A stretch of 64,000 nucleotides of DNA. Source: Sporocytophaga sp. (lineage in GTDB: Bacteria; Bacteroidota; Bacteroidia; Cytophagales; Cytophagaceae). Below, piece after piece: positions 38,625-49,457 of this stretch (position 1 is its first letter; each line of letters begins with the position of its first letter). The notes beneath the pieces were generated by a model, which was not told where the DNA came from, did no database searches, and worked only from the letters and a program-made list of their open reading frames with translations. Made by a program: the position numbers and the translations under genes. Where the stretch lies: the NCBI RefSeq assembly GCF_017745095.1, contig NZ_JAGHZZ010000016.1:1-64000 (forward strand). The letters are read 5' to 3'.

Positions 38625-39869
38625 TTGGATTTATTTAATAAATTAACAAATGACAAAGGACCGTTAGGAAAACACTCTTCGGTCGCACATGGATATTTTG
38701 CATTCCCAAAACTAGAAGGCGAAATTGGCCCCAGAATGAAGTTCAGAGGAAAAGAAGTTTTGAACTGGAGCTTAAATAATTACATTGGACTTGCAAATCA
38801 CCCTGAAGTTCGTAAAGCTGATGCTGAAGGAGCTGCAAAGTATGGATTGGCTTTCCCAATGGGAGCAAGGATGATGTCAGGAAATTCAAATCTTATTGAA
38901 GAGTTTGAAGCTCAGATTTCTGATTTTGTGAAAAAAGAAGATACCATGCTTCTTAACTTCGGTTACCAAGGAATGGTATCTATTATAGATGCAGTTCTTT
39001 CCCGCCATGATGTAGTAATCTATGATAGTGAATCTCATGCTTGCATTGTTGATGGTGTAAGACTGCACCAAGGAAAACGATTTGTATTCCCTCACAACGA
39101 TATAGAAAATCTTAAAAAGCAACTTGAAAGAGCTACTAAAATAGTTCAGGAAACTAAAGGTGGAATTCTTGTGATTACTGAAGGAGTGTTTGGTATGGCA
39201 GGCGACCTTGGTAAATTGAAAGAAATAGTAGATCTGAAAAAACAATATCAGTTCAGATTATTGGTTGACGACGCACACGGTTTCGGAACAATGGGACCTA
39301 CAGGTGCAGGAGCAGGTGAGCACCTTGGAGTTCAGGATGGAATTGATATTTACTTCTCTACATTTGCTAAATCAATGGCAAGTATAGGGGCCTTTGTTTC
39401 TAGTACAGAACAAGTAATAGGCTTCTTAAGATATAATACTAGGTCTCAGATTTTTGCTAAAACATTGCCAATGGCTTTGGTAGTAGGTGGGATGAAAAGA
39501 TTAGAATTATTAAGAACTCAACCTCAGTTAAGAGAAAACCTTTGGAATGTAGTTCGCAATTTACAGCAAGGTTTGAAAGATGCAGGATTTGATATTGGTA
39601 AAACGGAATCTCCTGTAACTCCTGTTTATTTGAAAGGTGATGAGAGCGAGGCTGCTCAGTTGATTATAGATTTAAGAGAAAACTATAGTATTTTCTGTTC
39701 TATTGTTATTTATCCTGTTGTGCCTAAAGGAGTTCTTGAACTCAGAATTATACCTACTGCAATGCATACTTTAGAGGATGTTAAGCAGACAATTAAGGCC
39801 TTCCAGGAGGTTGCTTATAAACTTCAAAACAAGCTGTACACGCAAAAATTGTCGAACATTTCAATTTAA
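38625..39869 (+). CDS. Serine palmitoyltransferase / AONS-family PLP enzyme
   Basis: Alpha-oxoamine synthase fold motifs (LLVDDAHGFGTMG; FSTFAKSMASIGAF). Confidence 0.88.
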   Translation: MDLFNKLTNDKGPLGKHSSVAHGYFAFPKLEGEIGPRMKFRGKEVLNWSLNNYIGLANHPEVRKADAEGAAKYGLAFPMGARMMSGNSNLIEEFEAQISDFVKKEDTMLLNFGYQGMVSIIDAVLSRHDVVIYDSESHACIVDGVRLHQGKRFVFPHNDIENLKKQLERATKIVQETKGGILVITEGVFGMAGDLGKLKEIVDLKKQYQFRLLVDDAHGFGTMGPTGAGAGEHLGVQDGIDIYFSTFAKSMASIGAFVSSTEQVIGFLRYNTRSQIFAKTLPMALVVGGMKRLELLRTQPQLRENLWNVVRNLQQGLKDAGFDIGKTESPVTPVYLKGDESEAAQLIIDLRENYSIFCSIVIYPVVPKGVLELRIIPTAMHTLEDVKQTIKAFQEVAYKLQNKLYTQKLSNISI

Positions 39870-39987
39870 TGAAGCATAATGAAAGTAAGATTTTCTACGG
39901 TAAAGAAAGAAAATCTTACTTTTCTTTTGAGTAGTATTTTTTAATTTCTTAATTTAGAACGTTTTAATAACCTAAATTTTTATAATA

Positions 39988-40170
39988 ATGAACAGATTCG
40001 AACAACTGAAAAATCTTGTAATGTCGCTGGAAGGTGATTTTGCAAAATTTTATGAAAAAGAAAATGCAGCAGCAGGAACCCGTGTAAGGAAAGGTATGCA
40101 GGATCTTAAAAATTTAGCTCAGGAGATTAGAGTTGAGGTTCAGGATAAAAAGAATAATGAAGAACAATAA
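39988..40170 (+). CDS. Histone H1-like (Hc1-like) small protein
   Basis: MNRFEQLKNLVMSLEGDFAKFYEKENAAAGTRVRKGMQDLKNLAQEIRVEVQ. Confidence 0.85.
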   Translation: MNRFEQLKNLVMSLEGDFAKFYEKENAAAGTRVRKGMQDLKNLAQEIRVEVQDKKNNEEQ

Positions 40171-40171
40171 C

Positions 40172-40205
40172 AAAAAAAGAGGCTGAAATTCAGCCTCTTT
40201 TTTTG
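40172..40205. terminator. Bidirectional terminator
   Basis: AAAAAAAGAGGCTGAA att cAGCCTCTTTTTTT. Confidence 0.9.
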
Positions 40206-41081
40206 TTAATTAACTTCGTTTATCGCTTGTAAGATACGTTCTCTGAGATTTTGAGAAGCTTTTACCAAAGGCAGCCTTACATTACTTTTGCAGATACCCT
40301 TACGCTCAAGTACTTCTTTTATACCTACAGGATTTCCTTCTTCATACATCAAAGGATTTATTTTTTCAAGCTTAGCAATCACTGCTTCAGCTTCAGAATG
40401 TTTTCCTTCAGATGTGAACTGAATTGACTTTTTGAAGTGTGCCGGAAATGCGTTGGCAAGTACTGAAATAACTCCAACACCACCAATGGCCCCGAAACTT
40501 GCAGTTGTCATATCATCACCGCTGATAAGAAGGAATCCTTTAAGACTTTTCTTAGCTATCTCTTCAGCTTGTTTCAAATCGCTGTTAGCCTCTTTGATAC
40601 CAATTACATTTTTAACATTGGAAAGTCTTATGGTTGTTGCCGCAGTCATGTTGATTCCCGTTCTTCCGGGAACATTGTAAAGAATTACCGGCACAGGAGA
40701 CGCTTCTGCAATTTTCTTATAATGCTGATATATTCCTTCCTGAGAAGGTTTATTGTAATAAGGACAAACTGATAGAATTGCGCTGATACCTTCGAAATTC
40801 GTATTCTTTATTCTTTCAAGAACTTCTTTTGTATTATTACCACCAATTCCGAAGACAACTGGTAGCTTGCCTTTGTTTTCTTTGAGTACAAAATCTAAGA
40901 TTTGTTTTTTTTCATCCTGGTTGGTCGTAGGAGATTCACCCGTGGTACCATTAACCACTAAATAGTCTCCTCCATTTTGACTTACGTGATCGAGTAGTTT
41001 TTTTAATCCGCTAAAATCAATACTATCGTCATCACTAAACGGCGTTACAAGTGCTACTCCGGTCCCCGAAAAAATACTCAT
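40206..41081 (-). CDS. dapA: 4-hydroxy-tetrahydrodipicolinate synthase
   Basis: GTGVALVTPFSDDDSIDF; VNGTTGESPTT; LYNVPGRTG. Confidence 0.96.
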   Translation of the reverse strand: MSIFSGTGVALVTPFSDDDSIDFSGLKKLLDHVSQNGGDYLVVNGTTGESPTTNQDEKKQILDFVLKENKGKLPVVFGIGGNNTKEVLERIKNTNFEGISAILSVCPYYNKPSQEGIYQHYKKIAEASPVPVILYNVPGRTGINMTAATTIRLSNVKNVIGIKEANSDLKQAEEIAKKSLKGFLLISGDDMTTASFGAIGGVGVISVLANAFPAHFKKSIQFTSEGKHSEAEAVIAKLEKINPLMYEEGNPVGIKEVLERKGICKSNVRLPLVKASQNLRERILQAINEVN

Positions 41082-41084
41082 TTT

Positions 41085-41603
41085 TTAACTCCTGAATTTT
41101 TTTGTACAAACTTCCATTAATCTGATCAATGCTTCAATGCCTTCTCCTTTTTTTAATTCGGCCATTACTTCCAGAATATTTTTATTTTTTTCTGAAAAGA
41201 TTCCGAACCGGCATTTTGCTTTGCTTGCAGATAAAATATTTTCGAAAGGCAAAAATGGTGAAATATTAATAGAATATAAATAGTCGAATTCGGTTTTTAT
41301 AAAATTATTTATTTTTTCGTCACGATAAGTACCATTCCAGTTTATCTCACTAAATGAAATTCTGGTAAAAGGGAAATCAAAGGCACAATTATTGGTCATT
41401 GAGTTGCAGATGATTACTACTTTTTTCCCTTCTTTAATCAAACTTTTCACAAATTGAGATATCAATTCATTGCCTTTAGGGTTTTCATTGCTTATAAGAA
41501 TCCCAACGGTAGAAGATTCTTCATAACTAAGACTTTGCCTTTTGGCTTTGTTATTTTTTCTGTTGTAATAAGTTCTAACTCTTAAAAAAAGCTTTTTAAT
41601 CAT
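41085..41603 (-). CDS. Hypothetical protein (DUF6913-like)
   Basis: Conserved ORF between dapA and ligA; SKAKCRFGIFSEKN. Confidence 0.6.
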   Translation of the reverse strand: MIKKLFLRVRTYYNRKNNKAKRQSLSYEESSTVGILISNENPKGNELISQFVKSLIKEGKKVVIICNSMTNNCAFDFPFTRISFSEINWNGTYRDEKINNFIKTEFDYLYSINISPFLPFENILSASKAKCRFGIFSEKNKNILEVMAELKKGEGIEALIRLMEVCTKKFRS

Positions 41604-41609
41604 CTTTAA

Positions 41610-43616
<2,007 letters not shown>

Positions 43617-43768
43617 CTATTATTAAATGAATTGTTTTTAACTTTTTCTAAGTTATAATTATACAAAAATAAACCGGGATTAGTGATTGATTATAATGAT
43701 TGATAGGATTTTTCAATGGCAATTGATTAATTACGAAAAATAAAGATATAGTTTAAAATTTTATTGAA

Positions 43769-44347
43769 ATGGGAAATATTAAAGTACACGAGCTGATAGA
43801 AACTCGATGGAGTCCAAGAGCTTACTTGACAAAAGATGTTGAAAATGAGAAACTTCATAGGATCTTTGAAGCTTCCAGAAGAGCTCCTTCTGCAATGAAT
43901 GAACAACCTTGGAGGTATGTCGTGGGATTAAAAAAAGATGAGCAGGTATGGAAAAGTATAGCAGATACATTAAATGAAGGCAACCAAATATGGGCTCAAC
44001 ATGCTCCGGTTTTGATTTTAACATTAGCCAAAAAACATTATACCCGAAATGGTGCTGAAAATACTTCCAGAAATTATGATCTTGGACAGTCGGTGGCATA
44101 CCTTTCTATTCAGGCTACTAATGAAGGGCTGTTTTTACATCAGATGGGAGGGTTTTCCCGTGAAAAAGCGATTGAAAATTTACAGATTCCTGAAGAATTT
44201 GAACCTGTGACAGTAATTGCTTTAGGGTATAAGGGAGATTTAAATACACTGCCTCTAAATTTACAGGAACGCGAAAAACAGATGATTAATAGGTTGCCAC
44301 TTAGTGAGTTAGTTTTTTCAAATTGGGGCAAAAATTTTCTTTTGTAG
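43769..44347 (+). CDS. Nitroreductase family protein
   Basis: RWSPRAY...EASRRAPSAMNEQPWRYVV. Confidence 0.92.
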   Translation: MGNIKVHELIETRWSPRAYLTKDVENEKLHRIFEASRRAPSAMNEQPWRYVVGLKKDEQVWKSIADTLNEGNQIWAQHAPVLILTLAKKHYTRNGAENTSRNYDLGQSVAYLSIQATNEGLFLHQMGGFSREKAIENLQIPEEFEPVTVIALGYKGDLNTLPLNLQEREKQMINRLPLSELVFSNWGKNFLL

Positions 44348-44424
44348 GGTGGTCGTTTAACAAAATTAAAATCTCTCTTGTTATATTTTAAAAGTTCTTT
44401 AAATAAAACCACAGGAGGGTAACG

Positions 44425-44730
44425 ATGATTTTCGATATAAAGCATGATGGGAAGAGCCAGAAATTCTTTATCGTTATAAATGGAAAGGAATGCAATCTGA
44501 AGTATGAAAAACTTTCCGATCAGATTTATGAGGTGAAACAAATGTTTGTTCCAAAAAATTTGAGAGGGCAGGGAATTGCAGGTAGAATTGTGGAATTTTC
44601 TCTGAATTTTGCCAAAAAAAATTTTATTAAGATAAGGACTTCTTGTTCCTATATTCACAATTTCATAGAAAAGAGAAGAGAGTTTAAGGAGTTGTTGGTA
44701 ACAACCTCCAAAGAGCCTGCCGTAATTTAA
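44425..44730 (+). CDS. YjdJ-type GNAT N-acetyltransferase
   Basis: YEVKQMFVPKNLRGQGIAGRIVEFSLNFAKKN...CSYIHNFIEK. Confidence 0.8.
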   Translation: MIFDIKHDGKSQKFFIVINGKECNLKYEKLSDQIYEVKQMFVPKNLRGQGIAGRIVEFSLNFAKKNFIKIRTSCSYIHNFIEKRREFKELLVTTSKEPAVI

Positions 44731-44840
44731 ATCCCGGTTAATCTTCAAATATCAATCAACTTCATCCTGATTTTTCAATTCAGAAAATATTTATTAGTAA
44801 TTTCGTTTAGATTACTAAAAATATGGATTGAAAAATCCGG

Positions 44841-45536
44841 ATGAAGATGTTTTGGAAAAAGTGTGTTAGAATAATTAAACTGACTACGATTTTTTTTCTG
44901 GTCAGTACCTTATTTTCGGTGATAATTTTAAGATTTGTTCCCCCAATAGTATCACCTTTAATGATCATTAGGTGTTTTGAACAGATCTGGAATGGTAAAT
45001 CACTCAAGCTAAAAAAAGACTGGGTATCTTTTGATGAAATCTCTCCTAATTTAAAAAGAGCTGTAATTGCATCGGAAGATCAGCGTTTTATGGACCATCA
45101 TGGGTTTGACTTTAATGCAATCAAAAAGGCTATGGAATACAATAAAAAAGGCAAGAAAAAAGTGGTTGGTGCAAGTACAATTAGTCAACAGGTTGCAAAG
45201 AATGTTTTCCTCTGGCCTTCCAGATCATGGGTGAGAAAAGGATTTGAAGTTTATTTTACTATCCTTATTGAAATATTCTGGAGTAAGGAACGGATACTTG
45301 AAGTCTACCTTAATATTGTGGAATTGGGGAATGGAGTTTATGGTGCAGAAGCAGCTTCACATTATTATTTTAATATCAATGCGAAAAAGCTTTCAAGAGA
45401 TCAAGCTGCTTTGTTAGCAGCAATATTGCCTAATCCACTGAAATGGTCCCCGACCAAGCCTTCTATCTATATTTTGAAGAGAAGGAATTGGATCCGACAA
45501 AACATGGCAAGGATGGGAAAAGTAGAGTTTTCCTAA
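44841..45536 (+). CDS. mtgA: Monofunctional peptidoglycan transglycosylase
   Basis: SEDQRFMDHHGFD; GASTISQQVAKNVFLWPSRSW; EVYLNIVELGNGVYGAEAA. Confidence 0.94.
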   Translation: MKMFWKKCVRIIKLTTIFFLVSTLFSVIILRFVPPIVSPLMIIRCFEQIWNGKSLKLKKDWVSFDEISPNLKRAVIASEDQRFMDHHGFDFNAIKKAMEYNKKGKKKVVGASTISQQVAKNVFLWPSRSWVRKGFEVYFTILIEIFWSKERILEVYLNIVELGNGVYGAEAASHYYFNINAKKLSRDQAALLAAILPNPLKWSPTKPSIYILKRRNWIRQNMARMGKVEFS

Positions 45537-45562
45537 AATAATCTAAAACTCTTCTTTCAATA

Positions 45563-45600
45563 AAAAAAGGGTGTGGAAGATTTTCCAGACCCTTTTTTGC
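45563..45600. terminator. Bidirectional terminator
   Basis: AAAAAAGGGTgTGGA agatttTCCAgACCCTTTTTT. Confidence 0.85.
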
Positions 45601-45616
45601 TTTTAAACAATTAATA

Positions 45617-47629
45617 TTAATCTATTTTTTTCATCACCAAAGCTGTTCTGTTGGTAAGATAAATACTCAATGACTGAAATTCATCAGTTTCGTGTACAAA
45701 GTCTGTATCAACTCTTCCAAACCCACCAAACTCTTTTTCATCAGAATTTAAGATAATTTTATACCTGCCCATTTCAGGAGCTCTGAACCGATAGCCGAAA
45801 ATTGAATTACCAATGCTGAAGTTAAATATAAATATAAGGTTGTTTCTTTCGAATATGATGACCTTATTCGCAGAGTCCATGTTGATTTGTCTTCCGTTTA
45901 GGGCGGAAACAATATGGTTTTCTTTGATGCAATGAATCATTGCTTTATCAAAGTTCGCAAGGTACTGGTATTTCAGATTTTTACTATCAACCAGTGTCCA
46001 TTGCCTGCGGGCATACTTGTAACTCCAGTTATTTCCTTGTCTTGGAAAATCTATCCATTCAGGATGGCCGAATTCATTTCCCATAAAGTTTAAATACCCT
46101 TCTCCTCCAAGTGATATGGTAAATAGACGGATCATTTTATGAAGAGCAATCCCTCTGTCGATAACTACATTAGGATCATCAACAAGCATATGGAAATACA
46201 TCTCCTTGTCCATGAGCCAGAATGCAAGGGTTTTGTCTCCAACCAGGGCTTGGTCGTGAGATTCAGCGTAGGCTATTGTTTTTTCCTTCCATCTTCGGTT
46301 ACTCAAAACTGACCACATTTCATTAATGTCCCAGTCCTCATCAGCTCTCTCTTTTAATATTTTTATCCAGTAATCCGGAATCCCCATTGCAAGTCTGTAA
46401 TCAAAACCAAGACCACCTTCTTCTACTGTTCTACAAAGGCCGGGCATTCCACTCACATCCTCAGCTATAGAAATTGCATTCGGATTTACTTCTTTTATTA
46501 GCTCATTTGCTAACTGCAGATAGGTGATGGCATCCCATTCTACATCATTTTTGAAATATTTGTCATAGTGATCGAACGAGGTAGAGCCATGATGGAAGTA
46601 TAGCATTGATGTAACACCATCAAATCTAAACCCATCGAACTTATATTCTTCAAGCCAGAATTTAACATTGCTTAACAGAAATTGCTTCACTTCCCATTTT
46701 CCATAATCAAAGATTTTGGAGTCCCATCCTTCGTGATAACCTCTTCCTCCTGGATGGAAATACTGGTGATCACTTCCGTCAAACTCATTCAATCCTTCAG
46801 AAAGATTTTTTACTGCATGAGAATGAACAATGTCCATAATAACGGCAATTCCCAACTCGTGAGCTTTACCTATTAGATATTTTAAATCCTCTGGATTTCC
46901 AAAGCGGGAAGAAGCTGCAAAAAAGTTAGATACATGGTAACCGAAAGATCCATAATATGGATGTTCCATTACTGCCATTAACTGAATTGCATTATAACCA
47001 TAGTCTTTTATTCTCGGAAGAATCTCATCGGCAAATTCAATATAAGTACCAAGACCTTCTTTCTCCTGAGCCATTCCTACGTGAGTTTCGTAGATAATAG
47101 GTTCTTTGAGAACATCCTGAAGGTTGAGATTATATGATCCCCATTGGAATGGAAAAGGCGCAAACCAAAGCTGTCCGCTAAAGTCATAGGTCTGAGGATC
47201 TTGAACGACTTTTTGCATATATGCAGGAATTCTGTCCATAGCACCATTATTGGCAACTACATGGACTTTAATCTTGCTTCCATGAACAAAAGAGTCTTTA
47301 TATTGATCATATGGAAGAAAAATTTCCCAATCTCCTCTAGGATTCCTAGTAAGAGAATGGGAACCTCTATTCCAATGATTAAAGTCTCCGGTTAAGAACA
47401 GCTGATGAGCTTTAGGGGCCCATTCTCTGTACCACCATCCGTTTTTTTCATTATCAAAGTTAACCCCATAGTATTTATGAGCGTCAGCAAAATTGCTAAG
47501 GCTACCGTATGCCTTTTGAATTTCACTCAGAGCATTATGATATCGTTCAAGACGAGCTTCAACGTCATCATTATAGGGTTCTAGCCAGGGATCGTCCTGG
47601 ATAAGAGGCAATTTTTCTTTTTCCTTCAC
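45617..47629 (-). CDS. glgB: 1,4-alpha-glucan branching enzyme (GH13, eukaryotic-like type)
   Basis: YYGVNFDNEKNGWWYREWAPKAHQLFLTGDFNHW; FDGFRFDGVTSMLYFHHG. Confidence 0.92.
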   Translation of the reverse strand: MKEKEKLPLIQDDPWLEPYNDDVEARLERYHNALSEIQKAYGSLSNFADAHKYYGVNFDNEKNGWWYREWAPKAHQLFLTGDFNHWNRGSHSLTRNPRGDWEIFLPYDQYKDSFVHGSKIKVHVVANNGAMDRIPAYMQKVVQDPQTYDFSGQLWFAPFPFQWGSYNLNLQDVLKEPIIYETHVGMAQEKEGLGTYIEFADEILPRIKDYGYNAIQLMAVMEHPYYGSFGYHVSNFFAASSRFGNPEDLKYLIGKAHELGIAVIMDIVHSHAVKNLSEGLNEFDGSDHQYFHPGGRGYHEGWDSKIFDYGKWEVKQFLLSNVKFWLEEYKFDGFRFDGVTSMLYFHHGSTSFDHYDKYFKNDVEWDAITYLQLANELIKEVNPNAISIAEDVSGMPGLCRTVEEGGLGFDYRLAMGIPDYWIKILKERADEDWDINEMWSVLSNRRWKEKTIAYAESHDQALVGDKTLAFWLMDKEMYFHMLVDDPNVVIDRGIALHKMIRLFTISLGGEGYLNFMGNEFGHPEWIDFPRQGNNWSYKYARRQWTLVDSKNLKYQYLANFDKAMIHCIKENHIVSALNGRQINMDSANKVIIFERNNLIFIFNFSIGNSIFGYRFRAPEMGRYKIILNSDEKEFGGFGRVDTDFVHETDEFQSLSIYLTNRTALVMKKID

Positions 47630-47737
47630 TGTGATATAAAAAAGTTATGTTAGCTTAATAATACACGCTATAACTCTAAATTAAAAATTATTGTTTAGAG
47701 AATTTGATAACTTCTTTAATCAATAATATTTAACTCA

Positions 47738-48085
47738 TCAATCTATAATATTTAATTCATCTTCAGATGAGCCAATTCTTGCAATAAGTATTTGTTGAGT
47801 TCTTGCAGAAGAAGCTACTAATGGTCTCTTGTGAAGATTGATAGATTTTCTGATATATCGGATATCTACTTTTTTGGTTGTCTCTTTATCTACAGTTTTT
47901 ACACTGTCCGCATTCAGAGAGTCTTTTGGAGTAGGGTCTGGTAAGGATCTTGAACTTAATGTGTCTGTTTTTTTCTCAGGCAGTGGCCTGTTTACTTTAT
48001 CTGTTTGTCCATTATATGGACTGCAGGCAAATACATTTCCCAAAAAGAAAATTAAAATGATGATATTCAATTTAATTTGTGACAT
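47738..48085 (-). CDS. Small lipoprotein, unknown
   Basis: IILIFFLGNVFACSPYNG lipobox. Confidence 0.55.
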   Translation of the reverse strand: MSQIKLNIIILIFFLGNVFACSPYNGQTDKVNRPLPEKKTDTLSSRSLPDPTPKDSLNADSVKTVDKETTKKVDIRYIRKSINLHKRPLVASSARTQQILIARIGSSEDELNIID

Positions 48086-48246
48086 AATTCCCTCCTTGAA
48101 ATGGTGCTGTATTAGTTTAAAACAAAAACTATGCAGTTTGTTTAATCAAAAAGGGTTACGGAAAATGCAAGTTGGATTTAACTAATATTTAATTAGGAAA
48201 ATCAGTAAGTTATGTTAAGAGGTGATGAAATAATCAGTGAAAAAAA

Positions 48247-48627
48247 TTATTCTAAATCTTCAGATAAATTATTTAGATGAAGTTCATTTACTGAAAGTGT
48301 CTCTGAATCTACGTCCATTACAAAAGACTTGTATTTGCCATCTTGTTGCTTAAAACGGATAAGACAACGCTGGTTGGTTTCCCATTCAAAGTTGACAGTC
48401 TTTTCATTTAGATCCGAAGAATAAATTTCAGTTGAGGGAGCTTCAGATAATTCCATTCCTTTCAATCCAAAGCGTACGGTGAAAGGATCAACAAGATTGG
48501 GTTTTATACCTGAAATAAAAATAGAAAGAGAACCATCAGGAGAGGAGGAATAAATACTCATTTCTTTCTTGCCTGTGCAGGAATAAAGCGCAAGTGAGAC
48601 TAGAAAAGAAATAAGAACCTGTTTCAT
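48247..48627 (-). CDS. Small lipoprotein, unknown
   Basis: MKQVLISFLVSLALYSCTGKK lipobox. Confidence 0.6.
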   Translation of the reverse strand: MKQVLISFLVSLALYSCTGKKEMSIYSSSPDGSLSIFISGIKPNLVDPFTVRFGLKGMELSEAPSTEIYSSDLNEKTVNFEWETNQRCLIRFKQQDGKYKSFVMDVDSETLSVNELHLNNLSEDLE

Positions 48628-48881
48628 TTAAGGTGGTGTGTGAATTGATAATCAAACCTAAATAAAATGGTAGTTAAACACAAGAATATCATTAAAAAAA
48701 TGATCTACGTATCACTTAGTTTTAATAGTTAAATTTATGATAGATTAATATGGGGATATGAAGCTTCATTCTTAAAGATATCTTCATCTAAATTTTATTT
48801 TGTCATGCAGGACAGTATCTTTAAATATTAGAGATGAAATTGAACTTATTGGAATCAAACCTAATTTAAATTCAAAGTGCT

Positions 48882-49400
48882 ATGAAAAAGATATTTTGGC
48901 TATTATTCTTTCCTGTCCTCCTTCTGTCAAGCTTCAGACCAAAGGAAAGGGCATTGGAAGTTAACAAAGGAATTAAGGAGACAGCACCTGACTTTACCCT
49001 TAATGATCTTGCTGGTAATAAAGTTTCATTGAGCGACTTTAAAGGTAAAGTAGTTTATATGGATGTTTGGGCTACTTGGTGCGGTCCGTGTATGGAGGCA
49101 ATTGCATTGTCACATGAACCTAAACAGGAGTTTCTCGAAAATCCCGATGTAGTTTTTTTATATGTTTCTATTGATCGGGAAAAAGATAAATGGAAAAAAG
49201 TCGTTAAAAGAAAAGGAATTGAAGGAATTCACGTTCATTCTTATGAAGGAAACGAAAGTTCGATCATTGCTAAATATGGAGTTGTATCGATTCCTCGCTT
49301 TATCCTGATTGATAAAAACGGAAATATAGCAGATCCGAATGCCAAAGCTCCTTTCGAAGACGGTTGGTCTGAGGATATTAAAAAATTACTTGCACAATAG
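48882..49400 (+). CDS. TlpA/ResA-like thioredoxin family protein
   Basis: APDFTLNDLAGNKVSLSDFKGKVVYMDVWATWCGPCMEA. Confidence 0.92.
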   Translation: MKKIFWLLFFPVLLLSSFRPKERALEVNKGIKETAPDFTLNDLAGNKVSLSDFKGKVVYMDVWATWCGPCMEAIALSHEPKQEFLENPDVVFLYVSIDREKDKWKKVVKRKGIEGIHVHSYEGNESSIIAKYGVVSIPRFILIDKNGNIADPNAKAPFEDGWSEDIKKLLAQ

Positions 49401-49431
49401 TATTGGTATTGACTAAAAGACATTTTAAATT

Positions 49432-49456
49432 GGGTTCTTTTTAGAACCCTTTTTTG
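49432..49456 (+). terminator. Rho-independent terminator
   Basis: GGGTTCTTTTTAGAACCCTTTTTTG. Confidence 0.88.
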
Positions 49457-49457
49457 T

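Noticed and set aside
38886-39245. 119-aa minus-strand ORF
   Set aside because: Fully antisense to the SPT-like gene.
44140-44748. 202-aa minus-strand ORF
   Set aside because: Lies antisense to the nitroreductase and GNAT genes, which carry clear motifs.
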